DNA from: JALSNL01 sp036479585
GTDB lineage: Bacteria; Bacteroidota; Ignavibacteria; Ignavibacteriales; Melioribacteraceae
Assembly: GCA_965224785.1 (NCBI GenBank)
Contig: OZ245062.1
Location: forward strand, 2,046,001 to 2,110,000
Length of the DNA: 64,000 nt
Reading direction: 5' to 3'
In this document: piece by piece, positions 8,530 through 17,530 of the stretch
Layout: the number at the start of each line of letters is the position of its first letter
How positions within the stretch are numbered: the first letter of the stretch is position 1
Translations under genes and position numbers: made by a program
The notes under the pieces: model-generated
The model's input: the letters and a program-made list of their open reading frames with translations, nothing else
Databases searched by the model: none
What the model was told of the DNA's origin: nothing

Positions 8530-10488
8530 TTACTTGTTATCATTCGGATTTTTTAGAAAGTAAAAATATCCATCCTCTGCTCCTAACAATAAATCGGGTA
8601 TTCCGTTTTTGTCCCAATCCACAGTTGTCGGACTTGTTGTGTGTCCTGCAAGAATTTGCTCACTAATCATTCCCAAATTTTCAAAAACTATTTTATCATC
8701 TGTCTCACTTATATTTTTATAGAAATCTACATTTTTACTATTCACTAAAAGATCTAACTTTCCATCCAAATCCCAATCAACAATTGTGAGTTTTCTTCTT
8801 CCGCTTCCACCTGCAGTTTTTATATTGAGCTGCAACAGTTCATTTTTTTCATTGTAAAAAATATGCTTGCCAGGTAAAAGTTTAAGTTCATTATCAACCT
8901 TAATCCGTTCAAAGAATGAAAGATATCCTTCGTGATCGAGCATGATTAAATCATTCAATCCATCCTTGTTCCAATCAATAATAAGTGGAGTTGTTCGCCA
9001 TTGAGTTACCAGATTATTACCTTTCGGCTTCCACCAATTCCAAAAAGGTTTTAAATTTTTACCATTCCATTCTACCTTGATTGATTGAGCTACTTTTAAT
9101 TTAGGATTAGTTTTTGTTCCAATATTTTTAAACCAAATTATTTTCCCCCAAATAGAATTGATTATAATATCAGGCAATCCATCGTTATCCCAATCACCAA
9201 CACTAAGAGTTGTGTAACCCCACTTTGCTTCGCAAGGTCCTTGAATTGAACCGTTATAACCAGCTTGAATTCTAATAATTTCATCATCAGCTTTTAGATA
9301 AGTTGGCTCTGCCCATTTAGGATTTTCTCCACCACCAAGATTTTCAATAAATCCAATGTAGCCAGCAGTATTTCCACAAATTAAATCTTCGTCACCATCA
9401 TTATCCCAATCAATACTATAAGGGGTAACTAAAGTTCCAAACTTTACATCATCAGCTTGTTGTTCAAAAAATGTTGGAGTATTAAACTGTGGAATATTAT
9501 TTATTAGCTTTCCGGTATTTTCAATAAACGCAACTCGTCCATCTTCTTGTCCAACAATAAGATCAACATCTCCGTCTTTATCCCAATCGATTGCTACTGG
9601 AATAATCATTTCTAAATCCATTGTGATTGGATTTCCTAAATAGGTTAGAACTCTTCCTGAAGAATATTTAGGTTTGGTTCTACATCCAATATTTTCGAAA
9701 TAAGTAAATTTATCAACAAATTCTCCGCATACAATATCCAAGTCACCATCATTATCAAAATCTGCAAAATTTGCTGAAGGCATTCCATAAACATCAATTG
9801 GTTTTTCATCTGCATAAATTAATTCAGGCTCTTTATATTTTGGATGCTCAGTTGTGTTATCATTTTTAATTAGATATAGATAACCATGTAAAGGTCCTTG
9901 CTTCCAAACACCTTTTTCATCAAAGGCATTATCCCAGCCATAATCTTTCCAATCGCCAACACTCACAACTATATCAAGGTTTTCATCTCCATCAAAATCA
10001 CAATATTTCCATTGGTTAGCTCTAATTCTATTTCCATCAATATGAATATTCTCAGTAGGATAAATTTCAATTATTTCTTCATTTCCAAAACTAATTATTT
10101 CTTTTCCAGGAATAAGATATCTGACTTTATTATTAACATAAGATGACTGAATATTTCTGTATGCTTTTGAAATTCTTTTGCCGGGCTTAAAGACTGGCAT
10201 TTTCACATTACCTTCTGTGTTCTCAAAAAAATAAATTCCGTTGTAAGGTTTACCCGGACAACTAACTAATAAATCATAATCTCCATCACCATCATAATCA
10301 GTTGGTAAAGGCCAAGCCCAAAGTCCAACACCTAGATCTACAACTAATCCAATGTTATTGTATTTGATTTTTTGAAATTCTGGCGTTTCAGAGTTTTGCG
10401 AGAAAGATAGAGTTGAAGAAAGTAAAAAAGTTATTGACAAGAAGATTTTGAAGGAAAATAAACTGAGTCTATTAGTACTTGATTCCAT
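8530..10488 (-). CDS. Exported VCBS/FG-GAP beta-propeller protein
   Basis: A 652-residue secreted protein whose signal peptide ends near SLSFSQ. It carries about nine calcium-binding-like repeats of the type DxDxDGxxDLxxG. Examples are DYDGDGDYDLLV, DFDNDGDLDIVCG, DWDKDGDVDLIVG and DWDKNGIPDLLLG. Such repeats build a seven- or eight-bladed propeller. No separate catalytic domain is visible. Similar proteins occur in polysaccharide-degradation loci of this lineage, where they may bind or cleave glycans such as rhamnogalacturonan; that role is inferred. The ribosome site GGAGC precedes the ATG. Confidence 0.82.
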   Translation of the reverse strand: MESSTNRLSLFSFKIFLSITFLLSSTLSFSQNSETPEFQKIKYNNIGLVVDLGVGLWAWPLPTDYDGDGDYDLLVSCPGKPYNGIYFFENTEGNVKMPVFKPGKRISKAYRNIQSSYVNNKVRYLIPGKEIISFGNEEIIEIYPTENIHIDGNRIRANQWKYCDFDGDENLDIVVSVGDWKDYGWDNAFDEKGVWKQGPLHGYLYLIKNDNTTEHPKYKEPELIYADEKPIDVYGMPSANFADFDNDGDLDIVCGEFVDKFTYFENIGCRTKPKYSSGRVLTYLGNPITMDLEMIIPVAIDWDKDGDVDLIVGQEDGRVAFIENTGKLINNIPQFNTPTFFEQQADDVKFGTLVTPYSIDWDNDGDEDLICGNTAGYIGFIENLGGGENPKWAEPTYLKADDEIIRIQAGYNGSIQGPCEAKWGYTTLSVGDWDNDGLPDIIINSIWGKIIWFKNIGTKTNPKLKVAQSIKVEWNGKNLKPFWNWWKPKGNNLVTQWRTTPLIIDWNKDGLNDLIMLDHEGYLSFFERIKVDNELKLLPGKHIFYNEKNELLQLNIKTAGGSGRRKLTIVDWDLDGKLDLLVNSKNVDFYKNISETDDKIVFENLGMISEQILAGHTTSPTTVDWDKNGIPDLLLGAEDGYFYFLKNPNDNK

Positions 10489-10500
10489 TTTAGAAGCTCC

Positions 10501-10534
10501 TGTGTTTATAAAGATTCTGTGTTTATAAAGATTC
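10501..10534. repeat. Perfect 17-bp tandem duplication upstream of the VCBS gene
   Basis: TGTGTTTATAAAGATTC occurs twice with no gap, 12 nt before the VCBS-protein start codon on the minus strand. It could duplicate a promoter or operator element, or be slippage. Confidence 0.75.
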
Positions 10535-10696
10535 TGAGAATTTAAATTATTAACAAAACTAAGCTAATTTGCTTATGCAATCGATTGTTTTGTTAATAAT
10601 AAAGATAGGTAAAAGAATAATTTAAGCCAAGTTATAACTTATATTTCATTACTAAATTAGTAGTTAAATAAACTTAATTTCTTGAAGAGATTCATA

Positions 10697-12103
10697 TTAC
10701 AATCTACTATCTGTCAAACTATCGGCAATTGTATAATTAAGTTCCATTAAGTAATCTCCCATACTTGGGCCAAACCAACCCATTAGTCTTGATTCATAAG
10801 TATCGAAATAGTAATATTTTTGCGGAACAATGTAACCTAAATACTCTCCGTTAAAACTTGTAATTGCTGAATTAAATCCTTCTAACTCAAGAGCATTTTG
10901 TAAATCAATTGCATATTCTCCACTAAGTTCACAAGGCATTGTTAACCAAATTAAATTGTTTAACATAACGGATTGAACATAAGGAGTAGTTAGTTCGGGC
11001 ATTAGTTCTAGTCCAACACTTTGCGAAAGTCTTAAACCATCTGAAAGATATATTATTTGAAGTTTTGGTATTTCAATTTTGGAGGTAACCATGGAAAAGT
11101 TTACTTCATCTGAATACTTCATTTTATTGATAACAACTAATGCAGAATCAGCTAGTACTTTCCCAATATATTCAACTTTTTCAAACTTATAACCTTTCCC
11201 TTTGTTTGTATGACTCCCAACAGTTCCGGCAAAAAACATTGCCATATCAATTCCCTTTTCTTCCAAAGTTCGTTGAAAATATCCAGGATAATCTGCGCTG
11301 AACAAATTATTCCAAGGTCCAATTGTAGTTGCGTGTGCTGCAAACATTCCAATAACAGCTGACTTTGCATAATTTTGTTTAATTGAAATTATTGTAAGTC
11401 TATCGTTTAGTCTTCCGGTTTCACCTATGATTCTATTCTTAATTAAATTTGGTACGTGAATAAAATCAGAAGCAACTTGCGATAATTTTAAATCTGCAAC
11501 AGAGCTTAAAATTAATTTTGTAATTTTATCTGCTAACCATTCAACAACTTCTGGTTGGTATTCTCCACCAAATTCTTCCCCAACATAACTAGGAATACTA
11601 TTTCCAATACTTGCGTGAGTGTGAGTTGCACCAAAAATTATTTGTTCTCGTTTTATATCAGAACGATCTTTTAGTTTCTCTTCAATTTTTTGTACAATGT
11701 AAGGAGGCATTAAAAGAAGATCCGCAGAGACTAAGATTGCTAAACTATTATTAATTTTTAACGTAATGGCTTTTGCATAAATAGAATCATGAGTTCCAGT
11801 AGCAAACTTGCCATCTCCATAACCAGATAGTTTTATTGAATTAAATTTTCCAGTTTGTGGATCTTGAATTCCTTCCACAATAGTTGGAGTAATATTTATT
11901 CTTGAAAATCCCGCTTGTAAATTTCCAGTTTCACTTTTTCTATTTGCAAGTGAACTGTTTAACTTTTCAATTGTATTAGAATAATATTGGGTTTCAAAGT
12001 AAGGAGTTGTATCAATATAGCTTATTGAATAATAGAGTATTGCAATAATAAACAAAGCAATTATTCCTATAATAGATAAAGTTATTTTCAACCATTTTTT
12101 CAT
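10697..12103 (-). CDS. Neutral/alkaline ceramidase-like membrane-anchored protein
   Basis: A 468-residue protein with an N-terminal transmembrane or uncleaved signal segment (residues 6-28). The body matches the N-terminal domain of the neutral/alkaline non-lysosomal ceramidase family. It has GFSRINITP, LSGYGDGKFATGTHD, the metal-binding-like ATHTHAS, and MFAAHATTIGPWN. The typical family serine motif (NSGDVSPN-like) is not evident; the corresponding region reads FFAGTVGSHTNKG. Many bacterial members in glycan loci probably act on something other than ceramide. No tight operon partner: 208 nt separate it from the VCBS gene. Confidence 0.7.
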   Translation of the reverse strand: MKKWLKITLSIIGIIALFIIAILYYSISYIDTTPYFETQYYSNTIEKLNSSLANRKSETGNLQAGFSRINITPTIVEGIQDPQTGKFNSIKLSGYGDGKFATGTHDSIYAKAITLKINNSLAILVSADLLLMPPYIVQKIEEKLKDRSDIKREQIIFGATHTHASIGNSIPSYVGEEFGGEYQPEVVEWLADKITKLILSSVADLKLSQVASDFIHVPNLIKNRIIGETGRLNDRLTIISIKQNYAKSAVIGMFAAHATTIGPWNNLFSADYPGYFQRTLEEKGIDMAMFFAGTVGSHTNKGKGYKFEKVEYIGKVLADSALVVINKMKYSDEVNFSMVTSKIEIPKLQIIYLSDGLRLSQSVGLELMPELTTPYVQSVMLNNLIWLTMPCELSGEYAIDLQNALELEGFNSAITSFNGEYLGYIVPQKYYYFDTYESRLMGWFGPSMGDYLMELNYTIADSLTDSRL

Positions 12104-12181
12104 TTAATTTGCAACCTATTTGTTCACATAATATCTATTTACAGCTAAGTTCTTGTTAGAACTGCCTTAAAATATTTTTAT

Positions 12182-12331
12182 AATTTCGCTCCTATGGAGC
12201 TTTATTCTCATAAATTCTTTTTATTTACCATAGTTTCGCATCTATGATGCTTTTTTGTTAAGCTCCAGAGGAAGCGATATTATGGTAATAATTGTAATAA
12301 AAGACAAACAGTGCCATCGGCACGACATTAT
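12182..12331. repeat. Small family D repeat cluster
   Basis: Four short hairpin units in alternating orientation: TCGCTCCTATGGAGC, TACCATAGTTTCGCA with GCATCTATGATGC, AGCTCCAGAGGAAGCGATA with TTATGGTAA, and GTGCCATCGGCAC. They match the array around the Y1 transposase at 58971-60290, about 47 kb away. The 359-bp gap 12104-12462 otherwise holds no gene I can support. Confidence 0.75.
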
Positions 12332-12462
12332 TTGCTGTATTAATTAGAACTTAACCCTATTTTTTACTATAAGTACCTTCGCTAAACACTTATCTATCAA
12401 CAATTTCCAAGTATAATTCTAAAATATTTAGTTATGGAATTGGTTAAAATTACTTCACTAGA

Positions 12463-13191
12463 CTACTTTAAGGATATAGCTGATTTTTTATCTAAATATA
12501 TCCAAGTTTTATTATGTTTTTGTAGAATTGAGGAAGGAACTAAATCTGTAATTCCTCCTTCAATAACTTTTTGGACTGCTGTTGATTTGCGTTCATCTGG
12601 AACTGAACAAATAATATTTTTTGATTTTAGAATTTGCTGAATACTCATACTAATTGCTTTTTGCGGAACATCATCCAAAGTATCGAACCATCCTTCACCC
12701 ATTTGTTGTTTTCTGCAATCTTCATCTAAAATTACTATTAGGTAAGGATCTTCTATTGCAAAATCTGCTGGAGGATCATTAAAAGCTAGGTGAGCATTTT
12801 CTCCAATTCCGACGAATGCAACATCTATTGGATGTTCACTAATTATACTATTTAATCTTTCACACTCTTCTGCTGGATTATTCTCTGCATTTATATAATA
12901 AAACTCTTTGGGATTAACTTTATTAACAAATCTTTCTTTAAGATATTTTCTAAAAGAAGCCGGGTGTTCAATTGACATTCCTATATATTCATCCAAATGA
13001 AAACAAGTAACTTTTGACCAGTCTATATCTTTTTTGATTAGCTCGTTTAACATTTCAAACTGTGATGCTCCGGTTGCAACAATTATATTAGCTCTTCCAT
13101 TTTGTTCAATACTTTCTTGTATTAATCTTGCTCCCATTGTTGCTGCATTAGAACCAAGTACTTCTTTGGTTTCTGAAATTATTACTTCCAT
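12463..13191 (-). CDS. nagB: Glucosamine-6-phosphate deaminase
   Basis: A 242-residue enzyme converting glucosamine-6-P to fructose-6-P and ammonia. FHLDEYIG near residues 66-72 gives the catalytic aspartate. GIGENAHLAFNDP near 129-141 is the second active-site loop, with asparagine where E. coli NagB has D141; other functional NagB enzymes also carry asparagine there. I start at ATG 13191, which follows AGGGAA, rather than GTG 13194. It is the last gene of the symporter-nagA-nagB operon, 24 nt after nagA. Confidence 0.87.
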   Translation of the reverse strand: MEVIISETKEVLGSNAATMGARLIQESIEQNGRANIIVATGASQFEMLNELIKKDIDWSKVTCFHLDEYIGMSIEHPASFRKYLKERFVNKVNPKEFYYINAENNPAEECERLNSIISEHPIDVAFVGIGENAHLAFNDPPADFAIEDPYLIVILDEDCRKQQMGEGWFDTLDDVPQKAISMSIQQILKSKNIICSVPDERKSTAVQKVIEGGITDLVPSSILQKHNKTWIYLDKKSAISLK

Positions 13192-13218
13192 CACTTCCCT
13201 ATTTTAGGTTTATCTAAA

Positions 13219-14145
13219 TTATAATTTATTAAAAACTTTTAATGGATTAGAGTACGTCAATTGTCTAGACTCTTCAACTGTTAGCCCAATTTTTTCAATT
13301 AAATTTTTATAACTTAATTTCATATCAATTGCTGAACCAGCAAAATTATCTTTTCCAGGTTCACGCACTACACGATCTTCACCCACTTCTAACTCAATAT
13401 TACTAATTGTATATCTACCAGCCTTTGCACCAGCAGCAGCCATTGCATCTGATGTGATTATACAGTTCTCTACTCCAGCAATTTTAATATAGTTTTTAAG
13501 AACATAAAACGGAATATGAATTCCATCTGCAATAAAGCAAATCCATAAATTATTTTTAAGTGATAGAACACGTTGAATAATATTATCATGACGATGCATC
13601 TCTTGCGGACAACCATTGCCAAGATGCGTGAACATACTTAAGCCAGCATCAATTGCAGACATTAGTTCATCCAGTCTCGGATTACAATGTCCAGCTGAAA
13701 CAGTTATACCTCTAGAAGATAAATATTTAATTAGTATATTATTTTTATCCATTTCCGGTGCAAGTGTAAAAATTGAAAGTAAACCATCAGCAGCATCTTC
13801 CAATTTTTTTAGAGTTTCTAAATCCGGCTTAAGAATATACTCTTTAGGATGTGCTCCTCTAAAACCTATGCTACTATTGAGAAATGGCCCTTCTATATGA
13901 ATGCCTTTAATTATCTTACTGATAATTGGAGCATGCTCCCGAAGTTTGACTAACTGCTTTATTCTAAGAATCATATCCGATAAATCAGTTGTGATAATTG
14001 TGGCGAAAATTCCATCCACACAATCTTTTTCAAGCTTTAGACAAGCATTACTCAAGTTTTCTACAGATAAACTATTTTGGTTAAAATCCACACCAGCATA
14101 ACCATTTACTTGAATATCATAAAATCTACTTTTCATATTTTCCAT
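13219..14145 (-). CDS. nagA: N-acetylglucosamine-6-phosphate deacetylase
   Basis: A 308-residue amidohydrolase-fold enzyme that deacetylates GlcNAc-6-P. Visible active-site residues are E85 in HIEGPFL, H153 in SAGH, H174 in THLGNG, H210 in DGIH and D233 in TSDAMA. It is shorter than the usual 370-390 because the N-terminal small beta domain is missing; the sequence begins directly at YDIQVNGY. The start is 6 nt after the symporter stop. ATG 14136 (after ATGGAAAAT) is an alternative start. Operon with nagB indicates GlcNAc catabolism. Confidence 0.85.
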   Translation of the reverse strand: MENMKSRFYDIQVNGYAGVDFNQNSLSVENLSNACLKLEKDCVDGIFATIITTDLSDMILRIKQLVKLREHAPIISKIIKGIHIEGPFLNSSIGFRGAHPKEYILKPDLETLKKLEDAADGLLSIFTLAPEMDKNNILIKYLSSRGITVSAGHCNPRLDELMSAIDAGLSMFTHLGNGCPQEMHRHDNIIQRVLSLKNNLWICFIADGIHIPFYVLKNYIKIAGVENCIITSDAMAAAGAKAGRYTISNIELEVGEDRVVREPGKDNFAGSAIDMKLSYKNLIEKIGLTVEESRQLTYSNPLKVFNKL

Positions 14146-14151
14146 AAAGAT

Positions 14152-15828
14152 TTAGAATTGAATGACTAACCATGCTACAAAAACTAAAAGTAGAACAAAA
14201 ATCCAAGCTAGCAGAAAACCAAGCCAGTCTTCTCTATACCGTGAAGCAAAATTTGCCCAACGTTCTTTTGTAAACCAACTTGGAAAGTCTAATAGAATAA
14301 GGTCTTGTCCATGATTTTTTGCTAATGGTTTTTTACCATCAATATCTGAAATTTCAGAATCTGACAATCGATTCATATTATCAAAATATTTTTCTATTCT
14401 TATTGGATCTTCAGATTTTGTAAAGAGACTAACTACTATAAATGTGATAAACCCAATCAACATTGCCCATCCAAAAATATCTGGAAGCCATTTATAAACA
14501 AGTTGCCAGCTTCCAATTTCCAAATAGTTAAGATAATAATAACTAGAGAATGCAGCAATAATACTTGTTATAGCTCCATATCTATTTGCTCGTTTCCAAA
14601 GATTTCCACCAAATACCATTATTCCCATAAACGCTGCAATTGTTTCAATAAAAAGAAATCCCTGTAAAACATTTTCTATATAAAGTGCAAATATAACTCC
14701 AAATAATGTTAGTGCTACTCCGGAAACTCTCCCCATCCAGAGTAATTGTTTATCATTTGCATCTATCTTAATGTATTTTTTATAAATGTTTTGTGTAAAC
14801 AATGCTCCCGTGTTAACCATAAAATTTGAAGCAGAAGACATATTTGCAGCAAGAACTGAGGCAACCATCAAACCAGTTAATCCAGGCATTAACAATACTC
14901 GTGTAGCATAACCGAATGCCATTTCTGGATCGTCTAAACTTTGTCCGCTTTGAATTAACAATGTAGCCACAATTAAACCAGTTAAAGCCCAGCCTATTGT
15001 AACAAATCTTTTAACAAAGGAACCATAAGTTTGCCCAATCCGACCAGCTCTCTCAGTCTCTCCAGTAGCACACATTGAAACCATGTGAGGTTGTGCTGTA
15101 ATTCCAACTACTCCATTTAACGCAAGCATTAAAATAGTAAATGCTCCAATTCCAACTTTATCACTAAATAGATTGAAGAAATCTTCTGGAAGTGCGGCTC
15201 TCATTCCCTCAAAACCACCAACAGCAGAAAGTCCAGTTGGAATTAGTAAGAAAGATAAAATAATAATCATAAGTGCTTGAATAAAGTTAGCATAAGCAGA
15301 AGCTACCATTCCACCAAAAAAACTATAAATTACAAAAGCTACAGTCATAGCCAAAATTACTGCATTAACTGAAATCAAATCTCCAGTAGCAATTGCAATA
15401 ACTTTTCCTCCACCTTTTAACATAACACCTTGAGCAAAAACAAAAAATAGAATTGCAAATATTGAATAGAACAAACCCATTTGATTTCCGTATCTATCCT
15501 CAACAATTTCACCAACTGTTGTTCTTTCACTTCTTCTGTACCAAGGAGCAATTAACCAATAGAATGGAGTTATAATCATATTCTTCCATTGATACCAAAT
15601 AGCTGAAAATCCAAGATGGAAACTTGCACCAGTTTGTGCAACAAAATTTTCGGCATGAGTTCCGGTACCAAATGCTTGTCCCATCATTATCCACCATCCA
15701 AACTTCCTCTCCCCTCGGAAGTAACTATCACTACTTTTTATTTTGTTGGAAAGCCATAAGCCATAACCAATTATCCCCACAAAGTAGAGTACAATAACTA
15801 AAATATCTAACCAATTAAATTCGTTCAT
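14152..15828 (-). CDS. Sodium:solute symporter (SSS family)
   Basis: A 558-residue inner-membrane transporter with about 13-14 hydrophobic segments. It has typical SSS features such as the N-terminal DILVIVLYFVGIIGYG helix, the FRGERKFGWWIMMGQAFGTGTHAE region and a long C-terminal hydrophilic stretch before a last helix. It is the first gene of the operon with nagA and nagB. It therefore most likely imports GlcNAc or a related amino sugar with Na+. AGGA precedes the ATG. Confidence 0.87.
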   Translation of the reverse strand: MNEFNWLDILVIVLYFVGIIGYGLWLSNKIKSSDSYFRGERKFGWWIMMGQAFGTGTHAENFVAQTGASFHLGFSAIWYQWKNMIITPFYWLIAPWYRRSERTTVGEIVEDRYGNQMGLFYSIFAILFFVFAQGVMLKGGGKVIAIATGDLISVNAVILAMTVAFVIYSFFGGMVASAYANFIQALMIIILSFLLIPTGLSAVGGFEGMRAALPEDFFNLFSDKVGIGAFTILMLALNGVVGITAQPHMVSMCATGETERAGRIGQTYGSFVKRFVTIGWALTGLIVATLLIQSGQSLDDPEMAFGYATRVLLMPGLTGLMVASVLAANMSSASNFMVNTGALFTQNIYKKYIKIDANDKQLLWMGRVSGVALTLFGVIFALYIENVLQGFLFIETIAAFMGIMVFGGNLWKRANRYGAITSIIAAFSSYYYLNYLEIGSWQLVYKWLPDIFGWAMLIGFITFIVVSLFTKSEDPIRIEKYFDNMNRLSDSEISDIDGKKPLAKNHGQDLILLDFPSWFTKERWANFASRYREDWLGFLLAWIFVLLLVFVAWLVIQF

Positions 15829-15884
15829 TTTTTTCCTAAATAGTTAATAGAAACCTCTGAAAAAATAATATAACTTCAACTTTT

Positions 15885-15949
15885 GTCATACTGAGCGAAG
15901 TCGAAGTATGAAACTAGAACATTATTATGGTTCGACTCCGCTAACCACG
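15885..15949. repeat. Palindromic repeat family B, copy 2
   Basis: GTCATACTGAGCGAAGTCGA followed by AGTATGA (an inverted repeat with TCATACT), then GGTTCGACTCCGCTAACC, which pairs with GAGCGAAGTCGAA. It lies between the PHP protein gene and the symporter gene. Confidence 0.75.
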
Positions 15950-15974
15950 AAATATTCAGCAATTTTAGGAAGCT

Positions 15975-17276
15975 CTAATGGATATAAATTGGATTTGTAA
16001 ACACCCAAGAAATCCATTCATCATCAATAAATAGTTTGGCTACAATTCTGTAATTTCCAATTGTGTTATTAATGTTATACTCATAATTGTAAGTGTTATC
16101 TATACTATCAATCACTTCCCCATCTTTTACCAATTGAAATTTAACTGGGAATGGAGAAACAGCTTTTAGTTTGGAAACTGATTTTGCAAATATTGAATCA
16201 CCAAGAATTGCACTAATGTTATTTTTATCATCTAAAGAAAAATATTGAAAGCCATCTGCATTTGCTAAACTTTGAAAAGAGATAAAAGCGTGTCCGGCAA
16301 CAAGATTATTTTTGATTCCAAAGTTTGTTAGACTATCACTAAATACATGATTTACAACAAAGTTAAACGAACTATAATATGGATCAAGCTCCCACTTAAA
16401 AGCCCATCCATTTTCATCTATTTCCCCGAGCAATAATTTTTCTCTTAGACCTGGCTCAACAATATCAATGGTTTTTGCGTTTGGACCAACCCATTCTACT
16501 TTTCCATCTTCTAAATATCTTGCTCTAAAATTATTATTATTGTGTGCATCAACTGCAGCCATTCCAACAATTCTACGCTGTTTATTTAACTCATCCCAAT
16601 GAGAAAGTATCTCAGTTTGTTCATCATATATTTCTCTAAAAATCCAGTGTGCATATTTCGACTTATTGATAAAGGCATTAAGTGCCAGCGATAACATATC
16701 ATCGTTACCATCCAAAAGGTCGGTGTGAATATTATATATTTCCATTGCCTGATAATTTGGATTATCCCAATCGTGTTCTTTTTCTGAATGAACATACAAA
16801 ACCAAACCATCATTTTTCACTACTTCGTTTACTACTACACTTTCTCCTTTACTCCAATCAAGCACAGTACTATCAAGAGGAGTAACCATAAGTCCATTGC
16901 TACTTTCTGTCCCCGATTCAAAAATGATTCCATCATAAATTCCGTGGTAACTTCTTGGGAATGTATCAAGCTTACTACGAGCATGATCAGAAAAAAACAA
17001 GAAACTAAATCCAGCTTTTTTTGCTGCTGGTAAAATTTCATTCAACTTCCCCATACTATCGTGAGACCAATAGCTATGCAGATGAAATTCACCTTTGTAT
17101 TCATTCTGATTTATAAACTTTTGTGGCTCTTTATATTTGGTTAATAATTCATTTCGTTCACTTTCAAGATTAGGATATGTAATCCAATGCTTCCACAAGT
17201 ACGGAGTTAAAATAATCAATATTACTATTGTAATTAGTAAAACAAATCTGAAAAATATTTTTAGAACTTTTTTCAT
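15975..17276 (-). CDS. Membrane-anchored PHP-domain phosphoesterase-like protein
   Basis: A 433-residue protein with one N-terminal transmembrane segment (about residues 8-28). A PHP metal-binding domain follows: FHLHSYWSHD at 64-73 (H65, H67, H72), SDH at 96-98 and later VDAHNNNN. PHP domains hydrolyse phosphoesters. Membrane-anchored forms facing outward probably act on extracytoplasmic substrates. The C-terminal 100 residues look like a beta domain. The gene stands alone, with repeat copies on both sides; its substrate is unknown. Confidence 0.72.
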   Translation of the reverse strand: MKKVLKIFFRFVLLITIVILIILTPYLWKHWITYPNLESERNELLTKYKEPQKFINQNEYKGEFHLHSYWSHDSMGKLNEILPAAKKAGFSFLFFSDHARSKLDTFPRSYHGIYDGIIFESGTESSNGLMVTPLDSTVLDWSKGESVVVNEVVKNDGLVLYVHSEKEHDWDNPNYQAMEIYNIHTDLLDGNDDMLSLALNAFINKSKYAHWIFREIYDEQTEILSHWDELNKQRRIVGMAAVDAHNNNNFRARYLEDGKVEWVGPNAKTIDIVEPGLREKLLLGEIDENGWAFKWELDPYYSSFNFVVNHVFSDSLTNFGIKNNLVAGHAFISFQSLANADGFQYFSLDDKNNISAILGDSIFAKSVSKLKAVSPFPVKFQLVKDGEVIDSIDNTYNYEYNINNTIGNYRIVAKLFIDDEWISWVFTNPIYIH

Positions 17277-17348
17277 TATTAGTTTGATAAAATATTAGTA
17301 GATAATCTCAAATTTAAGAATAGACCTTCTGCAAATTAATGAAAATTT

Positions 17349-17464
17349 GTCATTCTCAGCTTGACTGGGAATCCAGGTATCATTACTCAATGGATCTCCG
17401 ATTAAAATATTCGGAGATGACATCTACGGGATAAAGATTATCAATATTTATATTTGTTTCATTA
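17349..17464. repeat. Palindromic repeat family A, copy 2 (extended)
   Basis: The family A core runs from GTCATTCTCAG to GGAGATGACAT. It is followed by a 40-bp tail (GGGATAAAGATTAT ... TTTCATTA) that is also present after copy 3 at 24728. It lies in the 254-bp gap between the C69 peptidase and PHP genes. Confidence 0.8.
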
Positions 17465-17530
17465 ACCATTTTGTTGCTAGTAGATAAAAGAAATTTCTTT
17501 TTTGAAAAATAATGTAAACAAACCAATTTC

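Noticed and set aside
12434..12640. A 68-codon plus-strand frame beginning before the nagB 3' end
   Set aside because: It is mostly the complement of nagB, with no domain and no ribosome site.
15885..15949. tRNA-like GGTTCGACTCC sequence in family B repeats
   Set aside because: It resembles a T-arm only superficially; no acceptor or anticodon arms fold around it, and it recurs as part of the repeat.
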